From the NCBI GenBank assembly GCA_018266105.1, contig JAFEBA010000007.1:1-64000 (forward strand): a stretch of 64,000 nucleotides of DNA, given 5' to 3'. The stretch comes from a bacterium (GTDB lineage Bacteria; Vulcanimicrobiota; Xenobia; Xenobiales; JADMJV01). Every line of letters begins with the position of its first letter. Position 1 is the stretch's first letter. Positions 11,601-18,545 of the stretch are shown one piece after another. A program made the translations under genes and the position numbers. A model generated the notes under the pieces. It made no database searches. It saw only the letters and a list, made by a program, of their open reading frames with translations, and was not told the origin of the DNA.

Positions 11601-11645
11601 GCAAACATCGAATGGAAGCTTGGTGGACCCCGAGGTAATACCCAT
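5631..11645 (-). CDS. giant STAND-type NTPase with duplicated N-terminal domain and long TPR tail
   Basis: A 2004-residue protein. Residues about 1-230 and 390-610 look like two copies of one domain: LKLLRYAVMAWEGHP...CRWLGIAG near 80-125 corresponds to VKLLHFAWTALMEYP...ARWLGLPD near 460-505. A Pro/Glu-rich linker with EPEPEPQPESEP runs between them. A P-loop GPSAVGKS lies near residues 634-641, with an acidic Walker B-like LVLLEDDV near 730 and a winged-helix-like stretch behind it, an NTPase-plus-helical order typical of STAND proteins. From about residue 1000 to the end the sequence is TPR-like helical repeats. STAND proteins act as signal-triggered scaffolds; the trigger here is unknown. 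The frame is open further upstream, to 11906, but that part is antisense to the PilZ gene; 11645 is my preferred ATG and 11687 is an alternative. Confidence 0.8.
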   Translation of the reverse strand: MGITSGSTKLPFDVCFPAHLKQLLRTLSEQVQQGDNAAFQQTTKWTLEFLMRYWAGAALGALDRLHGTSVPIPPEPDWGETLKLLRYAVMAWEGHPQSSFRTLLRLGFFEAGDPPRPRLQCRWLGIAGEWASDAASADQAELWGGDQPLPGNKARYLELISEWLRASRPLFVKLNRRYKEQDGQVVVTLEDGRGKQLPFLPEPPWSKYAPDWDLQLILQAEASTTLAELPAARSTSAEPAAEWLEESIDDILAASKPEVDTPAQPPAAEVEPAAKGEPSALRLQIPAEPEPEPQPESEPGPEPELVEQPSQEPEPVQEPPVPVNLAPTPSFSSAEIPSPLQPEPIGLDDGLDALLGLGASLDAPRVSLAPRWRPRPLEFPSTLPNGVRRQMDVARRAVMDYANLSSETDASRRNLAAGLLPGISCLLELTARVACAGLAQVAPLPEPLRVALQQPVPAAQSVKLLHFAWTALMEYPKQVAASLLQALFFELNAPDVPRLHARWLGLPDAPMIGLQHVTFWVRLAGGQIQSTESEFQIQLRELLDALQLWLVAGSPLWTACDPELYIRPDGHWSGYITLGGERFQLDPETEAQEPLEVLLARWRQVCSAQRPPFFVLDEVLEFVESVAPGSGLMVQGPSAVGKSFLMRDLALRQPQVGTYRYGWLPVSSRDHFALEQLNWRLHELHQAGFPWHALGPAALSDLQRHSSKEHLFAHYFAALQERNHGLNEPVRLVLLEDDVNNPDDLLWCHVNLPNPFVWVGACEVELPVAWSAPNPPARLPIARDDLAYQKLALDFLQQSLDWQKPQQLEFLKAAEDDLLVLRLWVGALDSGLVPSSRDLPSAQETPAWVVSKVLEDRMARSVLFLLSAGEDGLPLDELSEALWSQSLRCLLQHYAWLVVDRGESRICLRHPRIWQAVVDQGGSERLEVISQFCQYMVVKLNTTGQLNINLEDLLHWIAQSRAGEASWTALQSEDFKRWKESQIHHYDHIGQGYRKIQLVTNWLAVLEIALQWGRDNAPLQLHEVLEEQLWSYSSRALTYRGLGRLHDALLDVEQAIAGFRPLVDQRPELTNGLAAAFNRRSEILRELGRHAAALQDADVAVQMYADIARLDPARWEPLWALTLHRRSMLHQEMGRLEEAETDLKSALEHYQPHRDSLRSRMRLDLVQAYLSRARLAAHRGDGLLARDDGLRCLELLQRFHEGWTELRVLEAQAQTQLAEAHRLLEDEGRALEASNQATHLWKELIDEGRLDLREVYAQELCRRGQLLHEVSQLEAAFEAAQAAVELLMQLVESEGRGEAATWLSQSLLLRGRIWLRQGREESAKRDLSLAFHYVTNQAGQWGGQANNPAVNVLVDTAVLLAQLNLHMGQADQAVEQLRSTLGYVELGVENTQLTNRALLETLLGRALPAGEEALGAHDRALQAYNQLVDEQGHYQLLPRLAEAHLGRARTYRMLGEEQAALADANQAVDLLTFLSEKGGDPEVLRLLPHARFEAAEILGLLNQTERALEHLHGGLDDLEVMESDFGRAEYFLERARALSLKAGMVDDQSAADCLSEALQLVSNAGQEGAETQFVESEIRRNRAEVLLRLGRTAEAVEELLGQAGQGDESGRREQAVSLLSSMLAQAHGVQAREGREAAVAAYDRVVSMAELLRQNDPSGEVSVMLVKAYQERSLMRWTAENPDPALADLNHAIALAAVLEEPSRALLAGLFEARATVLTRASRDSSGDVGRALDFLGDSDPARSAQLLWMRASASNLDAAAWFDLQQLEQMANLSAELRAPVRHLQARWLVKHGHKVRAAGLLGEAVAELQRHYRELSIQEQPPVSLQIFELLFQRFLAEGSLQSLLDWAMWLGDHLNRQPELAQELDLIEVSHWLLRAPQSDKERFAQIWLAILAEHSELDPSFFSLVPACARSLRLDDQDSSTWISLIDIMDKRVADESMQHLSWEGKTLIHFLSLDRAEVSKNPDLDMALFECIRRWAELPPELLIQSEISPESIHEWLGS

Positions 11646-11695
11646 GAAGCCGCATGCTCCGTGCTTGCCGCCAGGTTTTCCTTCCATGCGGGGGG

Positions 11696-11702
11696 AAGGA
11701 GG
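11696..11702 (+). promoter_or_regulatory. strong ribosome binding site that fixes the PilZ gene start
   Basis: AAGGAGG stands seven bases before the ATG at 11710. It decides in favour of this start over the in-frame upstream codon at 11620, which has no comparable signal and would extend the protein with a Pro/Cys-rich tail into the divergent gene's leader. Confidence 0.8.
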
Positions 11703-11709
11703 GCAGGCT

Positions 11710-12381
11710 ATGTTTTCAGCTTTCCGCGGCAAGCCCGCCAAAACCCCCCCACCCCAGGTCGAGGTTGTCGGGTTCGACGGGGAAACTCTCGAGCTCAAAT
11801 CCGAGACCGCCCTGCCCGATGGCCCGGCCACGGTGATTTTGCTCAATGCCGAGCTGGAACTGGAGAAGGAAGCGGCGGTCAATATTGACCAGGGCTTTCC
11901 GGACAAGCAGCTTTACTGGGCCAGCCTGCCGGCCGAGAGCGAGCTATTGGACCTGCTCCAGCCGCTGATTCCCAAGGAAGCCGAAATTGCCAACGCCGGT
12001 GGAGAACTGCCGCCGAGCTGGGAAGAGAAGCGCAGTCGCGTGCGTTTGAACCGGGTCTTGGGAGCCATGTCTCCTCAGGTGGCCGGATTTCGCTGTGTCA
12101 CTCACGACATTCATAGCGAAGGCCTCCGGTTGCAGGTGGACCAACCCCTCACCGAAGGCAGCACGATCAAGATACGCTTCGAACTGGAAGACCACCGTCT
12201 GCCCGCCTTCGACGTGCAGGGAATTGTGAAGTGGTGCGCCCCCAGTCCCAAAAAAGGCCACTGGGCGGGTATCTTCTTTACTCAGATCACCGACACCCAG
12301 CGCGAACAGATCGACAAGTTCGTCGAGGAAACGCTTTCCTACGAGGGCGGAGTGTTGACTCGCGACTACGTGGTCAGCTAG
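11710..12381 (+). CDS. PilZ-domain protein (probable c-di-GMP receptor with altered motif)
   Basis: A 223-residue cytoplasmic protein. Residues 1-100 form an N-terminal domain resembling the YcgR-N type barrel. Residues about 108-215 are a PilZ domain: an RxxxR motif (RSRVR), then THDIHSEGLRL, a hydrophobic barrel and GHWAGIFF near the end. PilZ domains bind cyclic di-GMP through RxxxR and [D/N]xSxxG. Here the second motif is DIHSEG, with histidine in place of the usual serine at the third position, so binding may be weakened or altered. It is divergent from the giant NTPase gene, sharing a 64-base gap, so co-regulation is possible. It ends 21 bases from a convergent gene. Confidence 0.85.
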   Translation: MFSAFRGKPAKTPPPQVEVVGFDGETLELKSETALPDGPATVILLNAELELEKEAAVNIDQGFPDKQLYWASLPAESELLDLLQPLIPKEAEIANAGGELPPSWEEKRSRVRLNRVLGAMSPQVAGFRCVTHDIHSEGLRLQVDQPLTEGSTIKIRFELEDHRLPAFDVQGIVKWCAPSPKKGHWAGIFFTQITDTQREQIDKFVEETLSYEGGVLTRDYVVS

Positions 12382-12402
12382 CAATCATACGACTTGACCC
12401 AA

Positions 12403-13068
12403 CTACTTGGGCTCAGGACGATAGGCGGTGATGGTTCCGTCGGTGTTCTGAGTCTGGGTGGTGGTGGTGCCGCCCTGCTCATTGCTGGTGGTACCGTTGC
12501 CCATGTGCAGTACGCGCTGCGTCACCTTGCTGCCCTTCGGGGCGTTTTGCTCAAGCACGGTCACATTGCCCTGACCGTCATTGGAGACCACAATGGCGGT
12601 ATGATGAGGGCGCGACTGGGTTTCCGTGCGCTCCTTCCAACCTTTATCGTCTTCGGTGCGAGTCTTGGTCTCGTTCTTATAGTCGCGGAACTGCAGTACA
12701 TCGCCGGGCTTGGCCTCATTCAGGGGAACCTCTTTACCCCACTGGTAGTCCCCGTCCGGGGTGACCTGGCCATAGTCGCTGGCGGTCTTAAATCCGTTCT
12801 TCTTAAGAGCCTGGTCGGCCAGGTCAAAGCACTCGCCGGAGCCGACTTTCTGACCCTTCTTGCTGTTGGCGAAATCGAGCACGGCCTGGCCGTCTTTCGG
12901 AGCAGCGCCAGCGCTGGTCTGAACGGAACCATTTCCGGTGGCCGGACCCAGGGTGCGATCGGCGGCCTGGCTGGCGAATTGAGCCGGGCTGGTGGCGCCG
13001 GCGGAAGCGGGGCGACCGCTTTGGGCCACCTGTTGTACGGGTGCGGTGCCTACAGTTCCAATTGCCAT
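12403..13068 (-). CDS. BBC1/AIM3-like cysteine-peptidase-fold protein
   Basis: A 221-residue protein. Residues 1-58 are Ala/Gly/Ser/Gln-rich and look disordered, with no signal peptide. The folded part resembles the cysteine proteinase-fold domain described at the C-terminus of fungal BBC1/AIM3: GSGECFDLADQALKKNG near 77-93 (candidate catalytic Cys), WGKEVPL, PGDVLQF, then HHTAIVV near 154-160 (candidate catalytic His), VLEQNAP and ITAYRPE at the end. The fold is papain/NlpC-P60-like, so hydrolysis of a peptide or amide bond is possible, but activity is not certain. A ribosome binding site, AAGGAG, stands just upstream of the ATG (plus-strand 13077-13082). A hairpin separates it from the large gene behind. 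Confidence 0.65.
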   Translation of the reverse strand: MAIGTVGTAPVQQVAQSGRPASAGATSPAQFASQAADRTLGPATGNGSVQTSAGAAPKDGQAVLDFANSKKGQKVGSGECFDLADQALKKNGFKTASDYGQVTPDGDYQWGKEVPLNEAKPGDVLQFRDYKNETKTRTEDDKGWKERTETQSRPHHTAIVVSNDGQGNVTVLEQNAPKGSKVTQRVLHMGNGTTSNEQGGTTTTQTQNTDGTITAYRPEPK

Positions 13069-13141
13069 CTTCGTCGTCTCCTTGCGTCCGGTTGATGGAT
13101 TCAGGATAGGACGAACGAATTATTCGGCCCTTACCAGACCC

Positions 13142-13174
13142 GGCCAGAAGTTAACAATTGGTGAACTTTTGGCC
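13142..13174 (-). terminator. hairpin after the DUF1152-like gene, possible terminator
   Basis: GGCCAGAAGTT (13142-13152) and AACTTTTGGCC (13164-13174) form an 11-base inverted repeat with one mismatch around an 11-base loop. It lies just past the stop of the leftward gene ending at 13189 and before the next leftward start. There is no clear T-tract beyond the stem, so it may equally be an operator for the downstream gene. Confidence 0.4.
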
Positions 13175-13188
13175 GAGCCGGTTCCCGA

Positions 13189-15505
13189 TTAGCCTTCCAG
13201 GGACTTGAGATGATCGTTGACGTCCATAAACAAGACATTGTTCATGCTCGGATCAATCCGGACGTAGGGATTCCAGGGATTGGTTTTGCTGAGCACGGCC
13301 TTCTCAGGCAACTCGACCGGCTTGACCCCGGACTCGCCTTTCATGGCGTGCTGCCAGGCGAAGACGGTCTTGCCGTAGAGGCCCTTTTCAGACTGGCTGC
13401 CATCCATACCCCAATCCTGATAGTTGCCCAGGATTTGCTGCTTGTCGTCCGAGCTCAGCGGATAAGCCTGGGCGCCGGCCCGTTCTAGCTTGGACTGAGC
13501 GTCTTTGGGGGCGTCAACGCCCAGAGCCACCACGGCCGAATGAGTCCGCTGTGGGAGCTGGCTGAGGGCCTTGAGTACGGTCAGATCCTGATCCGGGGTG
13601 GCAGTGGCCTGCTCGCCGGGGTTGGTGCTATACAGGCAGTCGCCGCCGGTGTCCACGGCCAGGATGCCGTCGGGATTGCCGGCGGCCTTCAGGATTTGAG
13701 CAAAGGTGGCCGGCAACTGATCGTCACCGGCCTCCAGGGCCAGAAAGGTGGGCATCTTCTGAGCCGGCAGATTCTCCAGGAAACGTCCATTGCCGCTGGT
13801 CTCCGGCCCGATTTGATAGGCGCGACCCTCTTGCAGAACCTGAAGGGGATTCTTCACTTCGCGGGGACCGTCGGGGGTCTGGGCGGTGCGCACGGAAATC
13901 ACAGCCGAGCAGTGCTTGCCGGCCTTCTCCAGCAGTAGACCCAACTGGGCCGCTTGCAGACAGTCGGAACCGCCGCCGATGCCAACCACTGCGTAGCGCC
14001 TGGCGGGCAATTCGGACAGGGACTGCATCAACTTCAGGCGGCTGGCGTCCAGCTGGAAGGGGGGCACCAGTTCCACCTCGGCGTCTTCGCCGACCGTCTT
14101 GAGCTGCATGTCGTTGGCGCCCAACTGGGCTGGTTTGGTGGCCGCTTCAGCCAGCTTGAGAGGCTGGCCGGGCTCGGACTTGCCGCCCATGAATAGAGTG
14201 AAAACGCCGTTACCGGGACGGTCCTTGATACTGATCCGGGCGGCCTGGAAGGCGCGACCCAGGGTTTCCATTCCGATGCCCAGACCCTTGCGAGTGGTTT
14301 CGGGGGAAGCGCCTTCTTCCGCCTTGAGCCCGTTCTGGATGTTGGAAAACATGGCCGGGGAGTAGTAAGGCAGGATAGCCAGACCGTCATCCACGCCATT
14401 GCGGTTCAGCTCGGCGGTCAAAATGCGGCGCGTGTTGAGCGGCTGCTGATGGAAAACTTCCGCCAGTTGGTGGGCATCCTCGGGGCTGGCCGTGCGCAGC
14501 ATGCAGTTGAGACGGGTGATGGCTTTCTCTTCAGGGGTGTCAGCCTTCATTCCCCAGGCCTGGGCTCGAGCCGAAAGATACTGGTCGAATGCCTGGGGAA
14601 CGGTTTTGCCCTGCTTGAGTCCGTCCAGCGCCTGAATGGTCAGGTCGAAGTTGTCCCAGGTGGGCTGAGTCATAATCTTACAGCCGTTCTGGAAGGTCTG
14701 GCCAGCTACGCCGGCGATGTCGCAGACCGCGTGCAGCAACTGGAAGTCCATGCCACGCTGACTGGTGGCGCCTACGCCGGAGGCGCCGGCGGCCGGGCAT
14801 TCGGCTTGCATAAACTGGCCGGCATTGAACTGAGAACGCAGGCCGTCCAGGATGATGTGCTGGTATTCGGGACTGAGGCGGCCGTAGCTGGGAGAAACCT
14901 TGTCCCCGTTCTTTTCCAGCGCTTCCAACAAGATTTTGTCGTGGTCGACATTGTGAGTGCCGGTCTGTTCGGCCAGCTGATCCACCACTTTTTTGATCTT
15001 GCCCAGGTCATTGATGACCATAAAGGTGATCATGGCGTCCAGAGCCTGATCATCTTTGATGATGGAGCGAGCGTAGTCGCTCATTTTCTGGAAGGATTCA
15101 GGAGTGAGCTTCTGCTTGTCCTGACACTCGGTGAAGCTGGCGTAGTCGCCCTTGAGCAGCCACTCGATGGCTTTGACGCCCACATAGGTGCGGTCGAACT
15201 CGATCTTTTTCTCGCCAAACATCACCTCGGAAGCGGTCTTGCAATTTGCCCCCGGGCTGGATCTCGGGGGTGGCGTTGACATCGCCAGCCAGCCAGTTCA
15301 TCTCCTGATAGTTCTTGGAGAGACTTTCTGGATCTAGCTTGGAGACGCGCTCGGAGGCAGATAGGGTCTGTCGCAGTGGCATCTTGGGCAGGGCCGGTTC
15401 CAGACTGCTGGCCTGGAAACCGTCCAGGGGTCTGGCCTGTCCAGCGTTGCTGGCGGACCGGCTCTTGATGACATTCGGAGTGGTGTGGAGCGGGTTCAAT
15501 TTCAC
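13189..15505 (-). CDS. large DUF1152-like protein, reading frame broken once
   Basis: Restoring one base gives about 771 residues. The first part (GTG at 15505, with GAGGT upstream) encodes MKLNPLHTTPNVIKS and a Ser/Ala/Pro-rich tail up to NATPEIQPGG. The other frame continues at once with ANCKTASEVMFGEKKIEFD. Both parts are clearly coding and join smoothly if the five-G run at 15249-15253 had four. The C-terminal third resembles DUF1152: YAVVGIGGGSDCLQAAQLG, GILAVDTGGDCL and HSAVVALGVDAP are the glycine-rich nucleotide-binding-like motifs of that family. The N-terminal 450 residues are helical, with several cysteines, and match nothing I know. Its function is unknown. The break could be a sequencing error, a true lesion or a programmed shift. 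Confidence 0.65.
15249..15253 (-). other. apparent single-base frameshift at a G run
   Basis: On the coding strand a run of five Gs separates the two coding frames of the DUF1152-like gene. Removing one G joins IQPG to ANCKTASEV without loss. No stop interrupts either frame close to the run. Confidence 0.7.
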
Positions 15506-15722
15506 GATCGGGGACCTCTTTTTTTATGTTTATAGTCCGAGTCTATCCGGGGGGGTTCACAAATTCCTGAAATGTCGGCAGCAAACAGGGGACTCCAGGG
15601 TGGCTTCGGGGGGCGTCCAAACGCCACGGCGCGGGCCTGCTTTTGGGGAGCCTGACCAAACCGCCAGCCTATCGGGAGATTCGGGCGTTTTTTAAGCGCC
15701 TTGCGAAGTTCAGCCAGGGCTA

Positions 15723-15750
15723 GGGGTCGGCCCGGGGGGCGGGGGTGGGG
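15723..15750 (+). promoter_or_regulatory. G-quadruplex motif upstream of the sigma factor gene
   Basis: Four G-runs of 4, 6, 5 and 4 bases are separated by loops of 7, 1 and 1 bases, which meets the usual G3+N1-7 rule. The last run is followed by TATT and a run of seven Cs (15755-15761), so a simple hairpin competes with the quadruplex. Confidence 0.5.
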
Positions 15751-15783
15751 TATTCCCCCCCGGCCGGGGAGGGCGTCCCAGTC

Positions 15784-15812
15784 TTAAGGGGTCGGCTGAA
15801 ATTCCTTAATAT
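15784..15812 (+). promoter_or_regulatory. possible promoter of the sigma factor gene
   Basis: TAATAT at 15807-15812 is a reasonable -10 box. TTAAGG at 15784-15789, 17 bases upstream, is a poor -35 match. The assignment rests mainly on the -10 box and its position 75 bases before the ATG. Confidence 0.3.
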
Positions 15813-15887
15813 CTAGTTACGGAACGGGACGCAAAAACTCCTCAGAGGTGCCCGACACCACAAAAGACACGAAGGAAACCGAACAAA

Positions 15888-16484
15888 ATGAGCGCAATTC
15901 CCTCTTCCATCAGCAAAATTTCCGACGAAGTCCTGGTCGCACGGGCCCAGGCCGGCTGCAACGACAGCACCAATCAGATCGTTCAAAGCTATCAGCGCCT
16001 CGTGCATAAAATGTCGCAGCGCTTCTTCCTACCCGGCGCCGACCGCCAGGATGTGGTGCAGGAGGCGATGGTCGGACTGGCTCACGCCATCCGCAGCTTC
16101 GATACCAGTTTCGAAAGAAAGTTCTTCGACTATGCCGTCATGTGCATCCGCAACTCTTTGGTGCGCGCCATTCGTGGGGCCAACCGCAAGAAGCAGCAGA
16201 TTCTCAACCAGGCCGGCGAGATGACCGAGCTCACCCCGGTACCGACCGTCTCGGGCGTCGACGAAACGGTGCTCAATCGGATGGCCCTGCAAGAGACCTT
16301 GAGGGTGCTGGCCAGCAAGCTTTCCCCCCTGGAAATCGAAGTCTTACGCAAGCGCCTGGCCGGTGAAGTGGCTGAGGAAATGGCGGTTTCACTGAACCTG
16401 TCCATCAAGCAGATCGAGAATGCCCTCTTCCGCGCCCGCCAGAAATCGCGCGAATTGCTTACTCTGGGCAACCTGGCGGCCTGA
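15888..16484 (+). CDS. SigH-like alternative sigma-70 family factor
   Basis: A 198-residue sigma factor with regions 2 and 4 and no region 1. Region 2 contains DVVQEAMVGLAHAIRSFD (core binding), then FDYAVMCIRNSLVRAIRGANR (the -10 recognition helix). Region 4 is LSPLEIEVLRKRLAGEVAEEMAVSLNLSIKQIENALFRARQK, a clear helix-turn-helix (positions about 146-187). The layout and FxxYAxxCIxxxLxxAI pattern resemble Bacillus SigH more than ECF factors. AAGGAA stands a little upstream of the ATG. The long G-rich leader suggests control before or during initiation. No anti-sigma gene lies beside it. Its 3' end overlaps the convergent propeller gene by 26 bases. Confidence 0.88.
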   Translation: MSAIPSSISKISDEVLVARAQAGCNDSTNQIVQSYQRLVHKMSQRFFLPGADRQDVVQEAMVGLAHAIRSFDTSFERKFFDYAVMCIRNSLVRAIRGANRKKQQILNQAGEMTELTPVPTVSGVDETVLNRMALQETLRVLASKLSPLEIEVLRKRLAGEVAEEMAVSLNLSIKQIENALFRARQKSRELLTLGNLAA

Positions 16485-17973
16485 ACGAACCCTCCAAAGC
16501 GATTTGGAGCACCCGCCCATCGTGGGTGCCGCAGGCAAGTTGATTCGCCCGAAGCTGCAAGCACAGGGGGATGGCCTGAACCCCATCCACCCGCAGCCTT
16601 TGCTCCCAAAGTTTCTGCCCGCTCTCGAGGTCAAGGCAGCCCAGGCTCCCGTCAGCCAACCCATAAACGGTGCCGCAAAGACAGGTCACCGCAGCTGAAA
16701 GTTCGACCCGCCAGCGCAGGCGCCCGAGAGGCATTTCCAGGCAGTCGATGGTTCCGCGTTGCTGAATTTTGGGCGAATGCACCTTGTAAGCCCGAATCAA
16801 GCTACCATCCCCTGCAAAGCAGGCACGATTCTCCATCAAATGAGCCGACTGGCTGTCCCAATCGAAGCACTCTTGCGTCTTGCCTTGCGGGTCTAGAGCG
16901 CATAATACTTTGCGCTGGTGAGATGAAGCCGGGGTTCCCCTCAGGTAATAGGGCCTCTCGCCGCCATCCAGGCGCAAGGCGTGGTTGAAACAGTCGAAAT
17001 GGCCTAGCCGATTCAGAGTCATCGGTTCGGGCCCAAACAACAGATCAGGGCCACCGTCCTGATCTGTATGGCGGGCCAGCATGTGACCGTGGCGATCAAA
17101 GCTGAGCAGATAGCCGCCCTCGAAGCGGTGGCGGAGAGTGAGCTGTTGACCGCGCAGGCAGAACAAACTGGAACGACGGTCTTCAAGCAGGTGCAGCAGA
17201 GCTCCCTCTGGGCCTGAGAACAACTGCACCCCCTGGCCCTCCGGAAAGCACTGAAAGCGCTGCTCCCCCCAGCACTCCAGCGGGCAGGTGGCCTGGGTGG
17301 CCAGAATATGCCGATCCTGCCAGACCACATCCTGAACCCCATAGCGGGGTTGGAAGTTGGGCGGCAGCAACTGGTGCCAGGGACGCTCCACCCGATCCTT
17401 CTGCTGGGTCAGCGAAAAGCCCTGAAGACGCGGGTCCTCACCCCAACTCAAGCCCAGCTCGCGATAGGGCCGCCAGTCCGTGAGCAGGCCCTGCAGGCCC
17501 GTTTCAAAAGGTGCCTCGGGGAACTCTTCCTCGTCACGCGGGCGCAATCTCAGTTCAAGAAATCCTTGCTGGGTAAACTGAACTGCCCTTACCTCCCGAG
17601 ACTCTGCCAGGACCGACCAGGCTCTGTCGCTTTCCCAGTCCCAAATCCAGAGCTGGCCTTCGAAAAGATAGCCCCCGTCGTAACAGCCGGTGGCGATGGC
17701 GCAGAGAGGGCGATGGGGATGGAACGCAACGTCATTGATAGGAAAGCTGGCCTGGTCGAATACCCCCAGGCGCTGGTCCCAGTCCGACCGGTACAGACTG
17801 AGGCGCCATCGGCGAAAGAGAAAGTTCAGGTCGGCTCGGCCGGCCCAGAATGGGCTCTGAAAATGGCTGGCGACGGCGATCAGACCGTTCTCGGCCTGGG
17901 GATAGACAGCGGTGGGCCGGCCGATCTCGGCCAGCCTGGAGGGGGTGAGCTCGGCGATCTGCATGGCTTGCAT
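16459..17973 (-). CDS. WD40/PQQ-like beta-propeller protein, unknown role
   Basis: A 504-residue cytoplasmic protein with no signal peptide. It is built of Trp/Asp-rich blades: FPINDVAFHPHRPLCAIATG and GQLWIWDWESDRAWSV near residues 80-120 are WD40-like, while the C-terminal blades (TVYGLADGSLGCLDLESGQKLW and ACGTHDGRVLQIAL) are PQQ/quinoprotein-like repeats. No catalytic motif is seen, so it is probably a binding scaffold. The first ATG (17973) is followed by a second at 17964; neither has a strong ribosome site, so the start is uncertain by three residues. Confidence 0.7.
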   Translation of the reverse strand: MQAMQIAELTPSRLAEIGRPTAVYPQAENGLIAVASHFQSPFWAGRADLNFLFRRWRLSLYRSDWDQRLGVFDQASFPINDVAFHPHRPLCAIATGCYDGGYLFEGQLWIWDWESDRAWSVLAESREVRAVQFTQQGFLELRLRPRDEEEFPEAPFETGLQGLLTDWRPYRELGLSWGEDPRLQGFSLTQQKDRVERPWHQLLPPNFQPRYGVQDVVWQDRHILATQATCPLECWGEQRFQCFPEGQGVQLFSGPEGALLHLLEDRRSSLFCLRGQQLTLRHRFEGGYLLSFDRHGHMLARHTDQDGGPDLLFGPEPMTLNRLGHFDCFNHALRLDGGERPYYLRGTPASSHQRKVLCALDPQGKTQECFDWDSQSAHLMENRACFAGDGSLIRAYKVHSPKIQQRGTIDCLEMPLGRLRWRVELSAAVTCLCGTVYGLADGSLGCLDLESGQKLWEQRLRVDGVQAIPLCLQLRANQLACGTHDGRVLQIALEGSFRPPGCPE

Positions 17974-18062
17974 CCCGTTTTAACACGGTGGCAAGAAATC
18001 CGCTTTCTACGGTCGTTTAAACTGCCCGGACAGACACACAAGATTACTGGGAGAAACTTCAA

Positions 18063-18545
18063 ATGAAAGTTCAATCGTTTGCACCGATCTACAACGCCCC
18101 CCGTCAAATTCAAGCTCAATCCAGGCCGCCACAGGGACCTCAGCAGCCCCAAGAGCAGCCGCCCCAGAAAAGTCACCGCCACCTGGCCGTGGCCGCCGGC
18201 GCCGCGGCCGGTTCAGCCGTGCTGGGTCTGGCCACGGCGCACCTGACGGGTGCGGCCGCACAGGCCGCCGGTGTGGCTCAGGGGGCCATCGCTCTCGGCG
18301 CAGTCGGAGCGCTGGGTTTGGGCGCGGTCGGCGCCGCCCTGGGCTCTTTGGCGGGAGACAATCACAACAGCCAAGCCCTGGGCATGCTCGTAGGCGGGGC
18401 GGCCGGTGGCGCCGCGGGCGCTCTTTCCGGAATGGTGGGCGGCGCTCTGCACGGCGCCTCGGTGGGGGTCGGTTCGGGCAATCTGTTGGGATTTGCGGCC
18501 GGAGCCGTGCTGGGCGCCTCGGCCGGGCTGTATCTGTCCCACTAA
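18063..18545 (+). CDS. glycine-zipper membrane protein with Gln/Pro-rich N-terminus
   Basis: A 160-residue protein. Residues 1-38 are Pro/Gln-rich (many PQ and QP pairs) and soluble. Residues about 42-158 are almost wholly Ala, Gly, Leu and Val with GxxxG spacing (LGAVGALGLGAVGAALGSLAG, GGAAGGAAGALSGMVGGAL), as in glycine-zipper proteins that pack or oligomerise in membranes. There is no canonical signal peptide before the zipper. GGGAG stands upstream of the ATG. The end overlaps a convergent stress-protein gene by four bases. Its function is unknown; pore, spacer or scaffold roles are possible. Confidence 0.72.
   Translation: MKVQSFAPIYNAPRQIQAQSRPPQGPQQPQEQPPQKSHRHLAVAAGAAAGSAVLGLATAHLTGAAAQAAGVAQGAIALGAVGALGLGAVGAALGSLAGDNHNSQALGMLVGGAAGGAAGALSGMVGGALHGASVGVGSGNLLGFAAGAVLGASAGLYLSH

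Larger units (their letters stand above)
15506..15887. other. 382-base intergenic region between divergent genes, G-rich structure
   Basis: No convincing ORF. It holds a small perfect stem, GGCGT (15612-15616) with ACGCC (15621-15625); a four-run G-quadruplex motif at 15723-15750 followed at once by a C-run; and, nearest the sigma gene, an AT-rich segment with a possible promoter. Both flanking genes start outward from this gap, so it should carry two promoters. Confidence 0.6.

Noticed and set aside
5631..11645. The STAND NTPase as an Avs-type antiphage defence protein
   Set aside because: It has the NTPase-TPR order but no recognisable nuclease or other effector, and its neighbours are housekeeping and signalling genes, not a defence island.
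12394..13095. A 233-codon rightward ORF opposite the BBC1/AIM3-like gene
   Set aside because: The leftward frame has a ribosome site and recognisable motifs; the rightward one has neither.
14449..15279. A 276-codon rightward ORF opposite the DUF1152-like gene
   Set aside because: It is opposite a coding strand with clear motifs and shows none of its own; it does not explain the frame break.
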